Below, in pieces: positions 45,955 through 57,033 of a DNA stretch of 64,000 nt. Each line of letters begins with the position of its first letter. The stretch's first letter is position 1. The notes beneath the pieces were generated by a model. The model did not search any database, was not told where the DNA came from, and saw nothing but the letters and a program-made list of their open reading frames with translations. The stretch lies in the NCBI GenBank assembly GCA_016463765.1, contig JAEMQS010000019.1:1-64000 (forward strand), read 5' to 3'. The DNA is from Solirubrobacteraceae bacterium. Lineage in GTDB: Bacteria > Actinomycetota > Thermoleophilia > Solirubrobacterales > Solirubrobacteraceae. The position numbers were made by a program, and so were the translations under genes.

Positions 45955-47718
45955 ATGTCCGCCCGACCTCGCGTGCCGGTGCGCACCCGCACCGCACGCC
46001 TCGCCCTGCTCACCACCGCCTCCGCGCTCATGCTCGCCGCTCCGGCCGGCGCCGCCCTGTCCGGCACCTCGCTGTACGAGGGCGAGCCGATGCAGGGCAA
46101 CGTCGGGGGCGAGGAGTTCAACCTGCAGAGCGCGCTGACCGGCGCGGTGGTCGACGGCCTCGGTGACGTCAACGGGGACGAGCGTGGCGACGTCGCCGTC
46201 TCCGACCAGGCCGAGTCCGCGGACTTCAGCGCCACCGCCCGCAGCAGGGTCGTCTTCGGCGGCCAGCCGTCCGGGGTGCGCCGTACCGCCGCACTCGGCT
46301 CGGGCGGATTCACCATCAAGGCCCGCGGCGCGATCATCGGGCCGACGATGACGCGCGCCGGCGACGTCGACGGCGACGGCTACGCCGACGTGCTGGTCAC
46401 GTCCTTCTTCGGGCCGCCAACCCTGGTGTACGGCAGCCCGAGCACCACCGAGGTGGACATCACCGGGGAGCCGAGCGCGCGCTTCACGCGCGTGTCGAGT
46501 GCCGCAGGCACCCCGGCGCGCGGCGTCGGCGACATGGACGGCGACGGGTACGACGACGTCGTCTTCCCGCGGAGCCCCGACATCTTCTTCGGCGGCGACC
46601 GGATCGCCGGCGCCTCGATCCTCTACGGCGGCCCGCGTGTCGAGCAGCTCGACCTTGCCGACGAGGACGAGCCTCGGGTCGCGGTCATCGCGTCGCCCCT
46701 GCCGCTCGGCTCGGTCGCCAGCCTGGGCGACGTCAACGCCGACGGCCTCGCCGACGCGCTCGTCGCGCCCGACGAAGGCGACGCCGGCACGCTCAGCGTC
46801 GTGTTCGGCAGCGCGACGCGCGAAGCCCTCGACGTCGAGAACCTCGGGGACCGGGGCCAGCGGATCGTGACCGAGGACGACACGGTGAAGACCCCCATCG
46901 ACGGCGTCGGGGACGTCACCGGCGACGGCATCGCCGACATCGCCTACACCCCGACCTACAGCGACTTCGCGGTGACCGTGGTGCCGGGCCGTGCGGCGCC
47001 GGGAACGATCGACGTCGCCGCCACACCCGTGGTGCGGATCACGAACGTCTTCGAGGCGGCCCACAGCGCGGCCGGAGATCAGAACCGTGACGGCCGGGCC
47101 GACCTCGTCGTCCGGACCGCGAACGCCGAGGGCACGATCGGCAAGCTGCGCGTCATCCGCGGCCGTCCCGCGCCCGCGACCATCGACGCCCGCGCGCAGG
47201 CCGAGGTCCCCGGGCTGCCCGACGCGCTGCTCGGCTTCACCGTCCGGTACTCGATCGCGGCGGCGGGCGACGTCGACGGCGACCGACGGCCGGACCTCGT
47301 CCTGGGGGCCACCGGCCTCCCCGTCGGGGGAAAGCTGTTCTCCGGCGGCGCCTACCTGCTGACCCACGGACGCGACCGCGTCGCGCCGCGGGTGTTCCCG
47401 CCGTTCACCGACGTGGACACCGGCGAGAGCGGCCCCGCGTTCGCGCCCGACCGCTTCACCCGAGCGGCCGGATCGACGCTGAAGTACCCGCAGGTCGAGG
47501 ACGCGGCCCTCACGGTCACGGTCCGCCGGGCGGGCAGCGGGCGACTCGTCGGGATCAAGCTCTACCCGACGGTGGCCGGCGGTCTGGACCTGGCGTTCGA
47601 CGGGCGGCTCATCGGCCTGCCGCTGACGCCGGGCGAGTACACGGCCGACCTCGTCCCGATCGACGCCTCGCTGAATCGCGGCGAGAGCCAGCGGGTGGCG
47701 TTCACCATCACCGGCTGA
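45955..47718 (+). CDS. Secreted FG-GAP repeat protein
   Basis: 587 residues. Signal peptide with a twin-Arg-poor basic start (~1-35, ending AGAA). Seven FG-GAP calcium motifs (GDVNGD, GDVDGDGYAD, GDMDGDGYDD, GDVNADGLAD, GDVTGDGIAD, GDQNRDGRAD, GDVDGD) predict a seven-bladed propeller. The last ~110 residues form a beta-rich domain ending RVAFTITG. Unlike the FG-GAP protein at 32116, it has no lectin-like or LPGAGW module. AGGAG precedes the ATG by 6 nt. It ends 8 bp from the convergent hspR stop. Confidence 0.85.
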   Translation: MSARPRVPVRTRTARLALLTTASALMLAAPAGAALSGTSLYEGEPMQGNVGGEEFNLQSALTGAVVDGLGDVNGDERGDVAVSDQAESADFSATARSRVVFGGQPSGVRRTAALGSGGFTIKARGAIIGPTMTRAGDVDGDGYADVLVTSFFGPPTLVYGSPSTTEVDITGEPSARFTRVSSAAGTPARGVGDMDGDGYDDVVFPRSPDIFFGGDRIAGASILYGGPRVEQLDLADEDEPRVAVIASPLPLGSVASLGDVNADGLADALVAPDEGDAGTLSVVFGSATREALDVENLGDRGQRIVTEDDTVKTPIDGVGDVTGDGIADIAYTPTYSDFAVTVVPGRAAPGTIDVAATPVVRITNVFEAAHSAAGDQNRDGRADLVVRTANAEGTIGKLRVIRGRPAPATIDARAQAEVPGLPDALLGFTVRYSIAAAGDVDGDRRPDLVLGATGLPVGGKLFSGGAYLLTHGRDRVAPRVFPPFTDVDTGESGPAFAPDRFTRAAGSTLKYPQVEDAALTVTVRRAGSGRLVGIKLYPTVAGGLDLAFDGRLIGLPLTPGEYTADLVPIDASLNRGESQRVAFTITG

Positions 47719-47726
47719 GCCGGCGG

Positions 47727-48155
47727 CTACCGGCGCGGCTTGAGCGCGTCGGCGACGTCCTTGTAGAGCACGATGTCCGCGCGCGCCTGGCGCGCGCGGG
47801 CCTCGAGCGCCTGGACCTCGGCCTCAAGTTCCTCGCGCCGGGCCTCCAGCTGCTCGACCTTGCGACGGGTGCGCTCGAGCTGCTCCTCGAGTTCGAGGAC
47901 CTTCTCGACACCCGCGAGGTTCAGGCCGAGCTCGGCGGTCATCTGCTGGATACGCCGGAGCCGCTCGACGTCCGCCTGCGAGTACAGGCGCGTGCCCTTC
48001 GGGGAGCGCTTGGGCTCGATGAGCCCGCGCTGCTCGTACATGCGCAGCGTCTGCGGGTGCATCTCCGCGAGCTCTGCGGCGACGCTGATCATGAAAACCC
48101 CGCGGTCGTGGGAGACCTCGACACGCGTCGTCGTGCGGCGGCGCGGCGTCGACAT
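47727..48155 (-). CDS. hspR: Heat-shock repressor HspR
   Basis: 142 residues. MerR-type helix-turn-helix ([50 protein letters not shown], residues ~20-70), then a coiled coil of ~50 residues. Last gene of dnaK-grpE-dnaJ-hspR, where HspR with DnaK as co-repressor shuts off its own operon and, in other actinobacteria, clpB. The start overlaps the dnaJ stop. The clpB promoter in this window has a matching inverted repeat. Confidence 0.95.
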   Translation of the reverse strand: MSTPRRRTTTRVEVSHDRGVFMISVAAELAEMHPQTLRMYEQRGLIEPKRSPKGTRLYSQADVERLRRIQQMTAELGLNLAGVEKVLELEEQLERTRRKVEQLEARREELEAEVQALEARARQARADIVLYKDVADALKPRR

Positions 48156-49294
48156 CAGCTCGCCTTCTTCTCGTGCGCGAACAGCGCCGCGCGCGGGTTG
48201 CCGTTCATGACCTTGCTCAGCGCGTCGACGGCCTTGCGCTGCTCCTTGGTGAGGTCCTTCGGGACGTCGAGCACGAAGCGGTAGTGGATGTCGCCCTGGC
48301 CCTTGCCTCCGAGCTTCGGGGGACCCTCGCCGCGCAGCCGCTGGACGGTGCCGTGCCTGGTCCCGGCCGGGACGCGCAGCTTCTTGCGGCCATGCAGCGT
48401 CGGAACCTCGACCTCGGCGCCGTTCAGCGCCTCGACCACGGACAGCGGCACCTCGACCTCGACGTTGTCGCCCTTGCGCACGAACACCGGCGAATCATCG
48501 ACATGCACCACGACGTACAGGTCGCCGGGGGGCGCGCCGTTGCGTCCGGGCTCGCCCTTGCCGGCCAGGCGCACACGGCTGCCCTCCTTCACACCGGCCG
48601 GGATGTTGACCCGGTACTTCTTCACGGTGCGAGTGCGGCCCGAGCCCGTGCACGTGCCGCACGGCGACTCAATGACGGTGCCCGCGCCGCCGCAGCGCGA
48701 GCACGGCTGGCTGATGCTGAACAGGCCCTGGCCCTGCGACTCGACGCCCCGGCCCTGGCACTTCGGGCAGACCTTCGGCGACGTGCCCGGCTTCGCGCCG
48801 GTGCCGCCGCACGTGTTGCAGCGCGAGTACGTGGGCACCGAGAGCTGCACCTGCGCGCCGTCGACCGCCTGCTCGAACGTGACGGACACCTCGGCCTCGA
48901 GGTCGCGTCCGCGCTCGGCGCGCGGACCGGTGCCGCGGCCGCTCGTCCCGCCCGGGCCGGTCTTCCCGGCGCCGAACAGGTCGCTGAGGATGTCCGCGAA
49001 GCCACCGGCCGCACCGCCGGCGGCACCGCCGAAGCCACCGCCCGGACCGCCGCCGCCCCCGAAGGGCCCGGCGCCGCCGAACAGGCCGCCCTTGTCGTAC
49101 TCCTTGCGCTTCTCCGCGTCGCCGACGATGTCGTAGGCGTGCTGGATCTCCTTGAACCGCTCCTCGGCCTTGGGGTCGTCCGGGTTGCGGTCAGGGTGGT
49201 ACTGGCGCGCGAGCTTGCGGTACGCCTTCTTGATCTCCTCGGCCGACGCCTTCTTGTCGACGCCGAGGGTCTTGTACGGGTCCTTGGTCGCCAC
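48155..49294 (-). CDS. dnaJ: Chaperone DnaJ
   Basis: 379 residues. J domain with HPD (ARQYHPDRN, residues ~32-40), Gly/Phe-rich linker (~75-115), four CxxCxGxG zinc motifs ([32 protein letters not shown]) and the two C-terminal substrate-binding beta domains. Delivers unfolded protein to DnaK and stimulates its ATPase. GTG at 49294. It follows grpE by 14 bp. Confidence 0.96.
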   Translation of the reverse strand: MATKDPYKTLGVDKKASAEEIKKAYRKLARQYHPDRNPDDPKAEERFKEIQHAYDIVGDAEKRKEYDKGGLFGGAGPFGGGGGPGGGFGGAAGGAAGGFADILSDLFGAGKTGPGGTSGRGTGPRAERGRDLEAEVSVTFEQAVDGAQVQLSVPTYSRCNTCGGTGAKPGTSPKVCPKCQGRGVESQGQGLFSISQPCSRCGGAGTVIESPCGTCTGSGRTRTVKKYRVNIPAGVKEGSRVRLAGKGEPGRNGAPPGDLYVVVHVDDSPVFVRKGDNVEVEVPLSVVEALNGAEVEVPTLHGRKKLRVPAGTRHGTVQRLRGEGPPKLGGKGQGDIHYRFVLDVPKDLTKEQRKAVDALSKVMNGNPRAALFAHEKKAS

Positions 49295-49308
49295 GCGCTC
49301 GTCCCTCC

Positions 49309-49884
49309 CTACGCGGCCACGACGACCTTGGCGGGACGGAGCACCGTCTCGTTCAGGCGGTAGCCGGACTGGTAGACCTCGACGATGGTGCCGGTCTCGG
49401 CGCCCTCGACGGGGGTCTGCGCGATGGCCTCGTGCTGCTCGGGATCGAAGACCTCGCCCTTCGGGTCGAAGCCGGTGATCCCGGCACGCCCGAGCGCGGA
49501 CGTCAGCTCGCTCTGCACGAGCCGGATGCCGTTGGCGAAGTCACTGCCGTCGTCTCCGGCGGCGTCGACCGCGCGCGCGAGGTTGTCGAGCGCGGGCAGG
49601 ATCTCCTTGGCCAGCGCGCCGGCGCCGCGCTCACGCGCGATGCCGACGTCGCGGGTCATCCGCTTGCGGTAGTTCTCGAAGTCCGCCTGCGTGCGCTGCG
49701 CGAGCGCGAGGTACTCATCCCGCTCGGCCGCCTTCTTCTGCAGCTCGGCGAGATCGCCCTCGACGGCCTCCGCGACCTCCTCCTCGGTGGGCTCGATGAC
49801 CTCCGCGTCAGCGATCGGCTCGGACGTCGCCGTCTCGTCGACGGCGACCTCCTCTGCCCGCTCGGTCTCCTCGGACCAGGTCAT
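49309..49884 (-). CDS. grpE: Nucleotide-exchange factor GrpE
   Basis: 191 residues. Acidic N-terminus, long helix (LQKKAAERDEYLALAQRTQADFENYRKRMTRDV, ~48-80) and C-terminal beta domain (GEVFDPEQHEAIAQTPVEG..GTIVEVYQSGYRLNETVLRPAKVVV). Releases ADP from DnaK. The ATG at 49884 is 2 nt after the dnaK stop. Confidence 0.95.
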   Translation of the reverse strand: MTWSEETERAEEVAVDETATSEPIADAEVIEPTEEEVAEAVEGDLAELQKKAAERDEYLALAQRTQADFENYRKRMTRDVGIARERGAGALAKEILPALDNLARAVDAAGDDGSDFANGIRLVQSELTSALGRAGITGFDPKGEVFDPEQHEAIAQTPVEGAETGTIVEVYQSGYRLNETVLRPAKVVVAA

Positions 49885-49886
49885 GG

Positions 49887-51803
<1,917 letters not shown>

Positions 51804-51852
51804 GTGGCGTCTCCCTTTCTACGTCTACAAGTTCGGGGGGAAGAAATCTGCG

Positions 51853-51885
51853 TCTCAGTATGGCAGATCTTGTTCGGCGCCTGAA
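51853..51885 (-). promoter_or_regulatory. Putative dnaK promoter with HAIR-like half-site
   Basis: Minus strand: TTCAGG (51880-51885), 17-nt spacer, CATACT (51857-51862), immediately followed by GAGA. ACTGAGA (51853-51859) is the same half-site, in the same register to the -10, as in the clpB promoter. The other half is not conserved. Confidence 0.5.
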
Positions 51886-52014
51886 GGAGGGGCCCACGGC
51901 GTACTCCGAGGCGGCGATCTCCCGGAACAGCGGCTCGAGCGGAGCGAAGGCCTCATCGCCGTCGAACCGACAGGCGGTTCCTCGGACTCGGCCTCGCTCC
52001 GGAGCCTGCCGCGA

Positions 52015-52716
52015 TCAGCCCGGCAGGCTGTACGGCTCGACGATGCTGCGCTCGACCTCGATCTGCTGCGCGAGCGCCTGGCGCACGGTGAAGCTCCGTG
52101 CCCGGTTCCGCGACTGGCCGAGCGCGCGCATGCGGTCGGCGGCCCGCTCGATCCGCAGCTCCCGCGCCACCTCGGCCTCGCTCGCGTTGAGCTCGCGGTT
52201 GGCCGCGGTGAAGTCGAGGTCCGGGAACATCGCCCCCGTCCCGCCGCGCGCGACCCACGCGTCGACCCGCGCGCAGATGTCCGTCGGGAACGGCAGCTTG
52301 AGGTAGACGCGCATGCTCTTCAGCTGCGCCTTCCACGCGGTGCGCCCGGCGCGCAGCGCGCGGTCGGTGGTGCGCACGCGATCGAGGCGCTCGACGTACT
52401 CCTCCACGTGCGGGACGGCGGTCAGGAAGATGATCGACCGCGCGATCGCCAGGCCCTCGAGGGAGGCCCGGATGATCGCGGTCGGCGGCACGCCGTTGGC
52501 CCGGGCGCGACGGACGCCGGCCAGGTGGCAGTCGAGGCTCGCCTGCTGCGTGGAGACGAGCGACGCCGGCAGGGCGGCACGCGCACGCTTGGCGACCACC
52601 TCTGCGGCTGCGCCGAACGAGCGGGCCGCAGCCCGGTCGGACGCGGCGTCCGCGGCGGGGACCACGGCGAGCAGGAGCAGCGCGACGAGTGCCGCGAGCG
52701 GGAGGAGACGACCCAT
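52015..52716 (-). CDS. Exported helical protein of unknown function
   Basis: 233 residues. Signal peptide (~1-24, ADA-A), then an almost entirely helical, Arg/Ala-rich mature part with one Cys near residue 62 (DCHLAGVRRA) and one near residue 140 (ICARVDAW), which may form a disulfide. TACCGT (52724-52729, minus strand) ends 7 nt before the ATG. Family not recognised. Confidence 0.7.
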   Translation of the reverse strand: MGRLLPLAALVALLLLAVVPAADAASDRAAARSFGAAAEVVAKRARAALPASLVSTQQASLDCHLAGVRRARANGVPPTAIIRASLEGLAIARSIIFLTAVPHVEEYVERLDRVRTTDRALRAGRTAWKAQLKSMRVYLKLPFPTDICARVDAWVARGGTGAMFPDLDFTAANRELNASEAEVARELRIERAADRMRALGQSRNRARSFTVRQALAQQIEVERSIVEPYSLPG

Positions 52717-52765
52717 GAACACGACGGTAACGTTTGCCCTACCGGGTGGCAAGCCTCGTGAGACC

Positions 52766-53665
52766 TCAGCGCTCAGCGTGCACCCGATCGGCGACCGCGC
52801 GGGCCAGCCGGTCACTTGCCCCCACGCCGAGCCAGAGGTAGAGCGACGGCTCGGTGAGCTCGGCCTCCATCAGGAGCGGGGTGCCGTCCGGGCCCGCGAC
52901 CAGATCGATACGCGCGTAGGCCAGCGGGCCGAACCGCTCGCGGACGTAGAGCAGCACCCAGTCGGCCGTCGCCCGGTACGCGGTGTCCGCGTCACGCGCC
53001 GTGATGGTCTCCTGGGCGAACATCGCCTCGGCCGCGGGCAGTCCGCCGACCGGGTCGGCCATCGGCGCCACGCCCTGCGCGGTGAGGATCGGCGCCTTGC
53101 GGAACGCGTGGGAGAAGGCGCCGCCGAGGTACACCAGCCCGGTCTCGCCCTCGTCGTCGACGGACGGCACGTACGGCTGGACCATCGCGATCGCGCCCTC
53201 GGCGTGCAGCGCCGCGATGTGCGCCCGCGCCGCACCCGGGTCACTGAAGCGCCCCGTGCCCCGGGCGCCCGCCGAGACCGCCGGCTTGACGACCATCTCG
53301 CCGTCCAGCACGCGCTCGTCGATGTCGTCGCCCGGTGCGACGAACGCCGTGGGCACGACGGGGAGCCCGGCAAGCGCAAGGTCGGCGAGGTAGCGCTTGT
53401 CCGTGTTCCAGTCCAGGACGTCCGCCGGGTTGGACAGCCGCGGCACCGAGCGCGCCCACGCGATGAACGCGTCGCGGCGGTCGGGGTAGTCCCAGGGCGA
53501 GCGGATGAGGACCAGGTCGAACCCGGCCCAGTCGACGTCCGGGTCGTCCCAGATCTCCCAGCTCGAGGCCATGCCGTGTGCGGCCAGTGCGGCAGGTAGA
53601 CCGACGTCGTCGGGATCGCCGTCGGGCAGCGCGCGGCAGGTGACGAGGGCGACGGAGCGGGACAC
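52766..53665 (-). CDS. ATP-grasp (RimK/DcsG-like) ligase
   Basis: 299 residues. ATP-grasp elements: KRYLADLALAGLPVVPT, the ATP-binding Lys in MVVKPAVSAGARGT, and the metal/ATP site in YARIDLVAGPDGTPLLMEAELTEPSLYL. Forms an amide from a carboxylate and an amine via an acyl phosphate. The ELTEPSL-type end is shared with DcsG-like and other small ATP-grasp proteins. The substrate is unknown. GTG at 53665; CACCGT ends 7 nt upstream. Divergent from a lipoprotein gene. Confidence 0.85.
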   Translation of the reverse strand: MSRSVALVTCRALPDGDPDDVGLPAALAAHGMASSWEIWDDPDVDWAGFDLVLIRSPWDYPDRRDAFIAWARSVPRLSNPADVLDWNTDKRYLADLALAGLPVVPTAFVAPGDDIDERVLDGEMVVKPAVSAGARGTGRFSDPGAARAHIAALHAEGAIAMVQPYVPSVDDEGETGLVYLGGAFSHAFRKAPILTAQGVAPMADPVGGLPAAEAMFAQETITARDADTAYRATADWVLLYVRERFGPLAYARIDLVAGPDGTPLLMEAELTEPSLYLWLGVGASDRLARAVADRVHAER

Positions 53666-53712
53666 GCCGCCAACGGTGGCACACGACGCTGCCGGATTCG
53701 CCGATGCACCGG

Positions 53713-53718
53713 TAAGGT
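53713..53718 (+). promoter_or_regulatory. -10-like hexamer of the lipoprotein gene
   Basis: TAAGGT, 9 nt before the ATG at 53728. Confidence 0.5.
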
Positions 53719-53727
53719 GCCCGGCCC

Positions 53728-54624
53728 ATGAGACTCCTCACCCGCTCATTGACCCTTGTGCTGCTCAGCGGTTCTCTCTTGGCCGCAGGATGTGGCGGGG
53801 AGGATGGCGACCAGTCGTCGGCGACGCGTCTGGACATCAACGCGGTCGTGCGCACGGCGGAGGCGGACAAGACCGCGGCGATGACGGGCACCGTGAAAGT
53901 CGAGGGCATGGGGCTCAAGGCGCCGCTGACGGTCGAGGCCGCGGGAACCGGATCTCTGACAGAGATCGCGATGGACGTGACGCTGAAGGGCAAGCCGATC
54001 TTCGAACTCATGGGCGTCCCGGAGGACGACGACATCCGCCTCGTGTGGATGGGCGCCAAGACCTACGTGAAGGTGCCCGAGGCGTTCGTCGCGCAGGTCC
54101 CCGACCAGCTCCCGTGGATCGGGGTGGACCTGGCGGGCGCCCTGGGCACGGAGGACAAGGCGTTCGAGGCCTTCATGCGCATGGACGTCGCCGCGTCCCT
54201 CGCGCCGTTCCAGGCCGGGGCCTCCCTGGACGCGGACGGCACCGAGGAGATCGGCGGCGTCGAGACCACCCACTGGACGGGCGAGATGTCGATCGACGAC
54301 TACCTCGACACCCTCCCCGCCGACGAACGCGACGAACTGCGCAAGAGCCTGACATCCGGGCCGGCTCCGGCGACGGAGGACGACCTCGCGCGCAAGCAGC
54401 CAATCGAGTTCTGGATCGACGAGGACCACCGCGTGCTCCGGATGCAGGGCACGACGGTGATGTCCAAGACCAAGGACATGCCCGCCGGGACCATGACGAT
54501 GCGCTTCGACTACTCGGACTTCGGCGGCCCGGCGCCCATCACCGCCCCCGCCGAAGACGAAGTGTGGGACGCCACCGACGCGATCGCCGACGCGAACGCG
54601 CAGGCCGCCGCCACCACGGAATAG
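53728..54624 (+). CDS. LppX/LprG-like exported lipoprotein
   Basis: 298 residues. Lipobox LAAGC at residues ~18-22, then a long mature domain with the pattern of the LppX_LprAFG-like fold: MTGTVKVEGMG, IAMDVTLKGKPIFELMG, IRLVWMGAKTYVKVPE, and a final PIEFWIDEDHRVLRM. In mycobacteria this fold carries lipids such as phosphatidylinositol-based glycolipids and DIM across the periplasm. That is notable because a phosphoinositide locus lies 4-8 kb downstream, though the link is inference. Confidence 0.78.
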   Translation: MRLLTRSLTLVLLSGSLLAAGCGGEDGDQSSATRLDINAVVRTAEADKTAAMTGTVKVEGMGLKAPLTVEAAGTGSLTEIAMDVTLKGKPIFELMGVPEDDDIRLVWMGAKTYVKVPEAFVAQVPDQLPWIGVDLAGALGTEDKAFEAFMRMDVAASLAPFQAGASLDADGTEEIGGVETTHWTGEMSIDDYLDTLPADERDELRKSLTSGPAPATEDDLARKQPIEFWIDEDHRVLRMQGTTVMSKTKDMPAGTMTMRFDYSDFGGPAPITAPAEDEVWDATDAIADANAQAAATTE

Positions 54625-54636
54625 CAGCGGGCCATC

Positions 54637-54681
54637 GCTGTGGCGCCTTTGTCCGTCTGAGGCTGACATTCGCGCCACAGC
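54637..54681. other. Inverted repeat after the lipoprotein gene
   Basis: Arms GCTGTGGCGC (54637-54646) and GCGCCACAGC (54672-54681), perfect 10 bp, 25-nt loop, no T-tract. It lies 12 nt after the stop and may end the transcript or stabilise its 3' end. Nothing else is seen in 54625-54831. Confidence 0.45.
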
Positions 54682-54831
54682 CGTCCGAGCCGGCGACGCG
54701 GGACGGTGACGACGCCCCTGCCGGCAGTGCCGGGGCACGCCGACCACTCAAGTTCGCGCGCTGCCGCCTCGGTATCGACAGGTCGTCGATGGCACCACCG
54801 CCCGGCGGCCGAGCCTTCCGGCCACCGGAAT

Positions 54832-55551
54832 TCAGGCGCGTTCGACCGTCCACAGTGCCCGGCTCGGGCACATCCGCGCCAGCGCGCACTCCCCACATCG
54901 CGGGCGCTGCGCCGCGCACGTCCGCCGCCCGTGGCGCAGCAGGTTGACGTGCAGCTCCCACTCCGCGCCGCGTGGCGTCAGCGCCAGCATCGAATCGTGC
55001 AGCTCGTCGAATCCCGCGCCTGGTCGCAGGAGCCCGAGCCTCGTCCCCACGCGAGAGACGTGCGTGTCGACCGGCACATCACGCAGGTCGAAGCTGAACA
55101 GCAGCACGCACGCCGCGGTCTTGCGGCCGACGCCCGGCAGCGAGCACAGGTACTCCTGGCCTTCGGCGACGCTCGCGTCCGCGAGCCACGACAGATCCAG
55201 CGGATCGCCGATCGCGACGAGGATGTCGTGGATCCGCTGGGACTTGACCTTGCTGATGCCGCCCGGGCGGATGGCCTCCTCGACCTCGGCGACCGGCGCG
55301 TCGCGCACCGCCTCCCACGAATCGAACCGGTCGCGCAGGCGCAGGTAGGCGACGTCGCGGTTGCGGTCGTTCGTCGACTGCGACAGGACGGTGAGCACGA
55401 GTTCGGCGATGCCGTCGCCGTGCGGGCGGACCACCGGCACGCCGTAGACCTCACGCAGCCGGGCGCGGATCCGGGCCACCCGGTCCGGCCTCGGCCGGAC
55501 CCAGTCCTTGCGGGGCACGGTGGGCAGCTCGGCCATGCTCGCACGCGTCAC
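54832..55551 (-). CDS. nth: Endonuclease III-type DNA glycosylase
   Basis: 239 residues. Helix-hairpin-helix LPGVGRKTAACVLL with the catalytic Lys, catalytic Asp in VPVDTHVSRVGTRLGL, and a C-terminal 4Fe-4S cluster C-x6-C-x2-C-x5-C (residues ~212-228). Removes oxidised pyrimidines. The GTG at 55551 was preferred to the ATG at 55536 because TACCCT (55560-55565, minus strand) ends 8 nt upstream. The start codons of this gene and the divergent hydrolase are only 26 bp apart. Confidence 0.94.
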   Translation of the reverse strand: MTRASMAELPTVPRKDWVRPRPDRVARIRARLREVYGVPVVRPHGDGIAELVLTVLSQSTNDRNRDVAYLRLRDRFDSWEAVRDAPVAEVEEAIRPGGISKVKSQRIHDILVAIGDPLDLSWLADASVAEGQEYLCSLPGVGRKTAACVLLFSFDLRDVPVDTHVSRVGTRLGLLRPGAGFDELHDSMLALTPRGAEWELHVNLLRHGRRTCAAQRPRCGECALARMCPSRALWTVERA

Positions 55552-55559
55552 GGGCCGCG

Positions 55560-55569
55560 AGGGTATCTT
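55560..55569. promoter_or_regulatory. Overlapping divergent -10-like hexamers (nth / hydrolase)
   Basis: Minus-strand TACCCT (55560-55565) and plus-strand TATCTT (55564-55569) overlap by 2 bp. Each ends exactly 8 nt before its own GTG. Any -35 contacts must lie inside the opposite gene. Confidence 0.6.
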
Positions 55570-55577
55570 CCGACGCC

Positions 55578-56396
55578 GTGGGTCTGCGGGAGGTCCGATC
55601 CGAAACACTCGAGCTGGGCGACCAGCCGGTGTTCTTCCAGCGCGCGGGGGACGATGACGTCCCCGCGCTGTACGTCCACGGGGTGCCGACCTCGAGCGAC
55701 GACTTTGTCCCGTTCCTGCGCCGCGGCGGCGGGCTCGCGCCCGACCTTCCGGGCTTTGGGCGCAGCGGCAAGCGCGGCGACGGCAACTTCACGATGGAGG
55801 GCTACGCCGACTTCCTCGACCGCTTCCTCGACGCGGTCGGCGTCGACAAGGTCCGGCTGTGCGTCCACGACTGGGGTGCCGTCGGCCTCGTCTGGGCGAT
55901 GCGCAATCCGGCGCGGGTGACGCGCCTGGTCGTGATGAACGCGGTGCCGCTGCTGCCGGGTTACCGCTGGCACCGCATGGCGCGGATGTGGCGGACGCCG
56001 GGCGTCGGCGAGTTCGCGATCGGCCTCGCCAGCGCCAGGCCGATCATGAAGCTCGCCCTCACCGAGGCGACGCCGAAACGAGGCTCGCTGCCCAAGGCGT
56101 TCCGCGACGAGATCGCGGCGCATTTCGACCAGGGGACGCAACGCGCGATTCTGCGTCTCTACCGCTCGTCGCCGCCGGAGGCGCTGGCGTCCGCGGGCTC
56201 GGCCCTCGGGACGATCAGGGCGCCGGCACTCGTGCTCTGGGGGGAGGATGACCCCTATATCCCTGCACGCTTCGGCAGCGGCTACGCCGCGGCTCTCGGA
56301 GACGGGCGTCTCGAACTCGTGGAGGGCGCCGGGCACTGGCCGTGGCTGGACCGCCCCGAGCTCGTCGAGCGCGTCTGCGCCCACTTGGACGGATAG
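55578..56396 (+). CDS. Alpha/beta hydrolase, haloalkane-dehalogenase/epoxide-hydrolase branch
   Basis: 272 residues. Oxyanion HGVPTSS, nucleophile Asp in CVHDWGAVG, acid Asp in LWGEDDPYIP and His in GAGHWPWLD. An Asp rather than Ser nucleophile places it with haloalkane dehalogenases and epoxide hydrolases. The cap domain lies at ~125-205. Substrate unknown. GTG at 55578 is supported by TATCTT 8 nt upstream. Confidence 0.9.
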   Translation: MGLREVRSETLELGDQPVFFQRAGDDDVPALYVHGVPTSSDDFVPFLRRGGGLAPDLPGFGRSGKRGDGNFTMEGYADFLDRFLDAVGVDKVRLCVHDWGAVGLVWAMRNPARVTRLVVMNAVPLLPGYRWHRMARMWRTPGVGEFAIGLASARPIMKLALTEATPKRGSLPKAFRDEIAAHFDQGTQRAILRLYRSSPPEALASAGSALGTIRAPALVLWGEDDPYIPARFGSGYAAALGDGRLELVEGAGHWPWLDRPELVERVCAHLDG

Positions 56397-56512
56397 GTGT
56401 TTGCAAGCGGCGAGCCGCCGCATCCGCGCCGACTGCTTTAGTCTGCGCGGCGGCAGGGGCACGGACGCCTCCCTCGAACACCTCGACCTCGCCGCCGAGC
56501 GAAGGAGACCCT

Positions 56513-57007
56513 GTGCCGCAACTCCGTCCGCTGCTCATCTTGCTCATCGTGCCCGTCCTCGCGCTGCTCGCGAGCGCACCCGCCGCATCCGCGGCACCGA
56601 TCCACGATGAGTTCGAGCGTCAGATCGTGACGAAGATCAACGCACTGCGCGCCGATCAGGGTCTCAGCCCGCTGCGCTCGAGCCGCAAGCTCGCCCGCGC
56701 GGCCAGCCGCCACTCGCGCGACCAGCTCCGGTACGACCGCCTCTCGCATACCAGTGGCAACGGCACGCCGTTCAAGGTGCGCGCCGCGAAAATCGCCCGC
56801 AACGCCCTGGTCGGGGAGACCGTCGCGTGGCTTCCGGACGGCATGGGCGACCGCGCCGACCGTGCGGTGCTCATGTGGATGCAGTCGCCCGGCCACGCCG
56901 CCCAGCTCATGCGTCCCCGATTCAAGAAGATTGGGATCGGCCGCTGGTACGGGGCCATGAGCCTCGAGGCCGGCATCGCGCTGACGGCGAACTTCTCCTC
57001 GAAGTAG
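56513..57007 (+). CDS. Secreted CAP/SCP-domain protein
   Basis: 164 residues. Signal peptide (~1-27, ASA-A). CAP (CAP/SCP/PR1) domain: FERQIVTKINALRADQGLSPLRSSRKLARAASRHS, the metal-site His in LSHTSG, Glu in LVGETVAW, and SPGHAAQLM with the second His. Function of bacterial CAP proteins is mostly unknown. GTG at 56513 with GAAGGAG at 56501-56507. Confidence 0.9.
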   Translation: MPQLRPLLILLIVPVLALLASAPAASAAPIHDEFERQIVTKINALRADQGLSPLRSSRKLARAASRHSRDQLRYDRLSHTSGNGTPFKVRAAKIARNALVGETVAWLPDGMGDRADRAVLMWMQSPGHAAQLMRPRFKKIGIGRWYGAMSLEAGIALTANFSSK

Positions 57008-57018
57008 CCGCTGTTGCA

Positions 57019-57024
57019 TAGGGT
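57019..57024 (+). promoter_or_regulatory. -10-like hexamer of the first GT-C-like gene
   Basis: TAGGGT, 9 nt before the ATG at 57034. Confidence 0.5.
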
Positions 57025-57033
57025 GCGCCGCCG

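Noticed and set aside
51853-51876. A full HAIR inverted repeat upstream of dnaK
   Set aside because: Only one half (ACTGAGA) is conserved; the other half has no convincing match, so only a half-site is reported.
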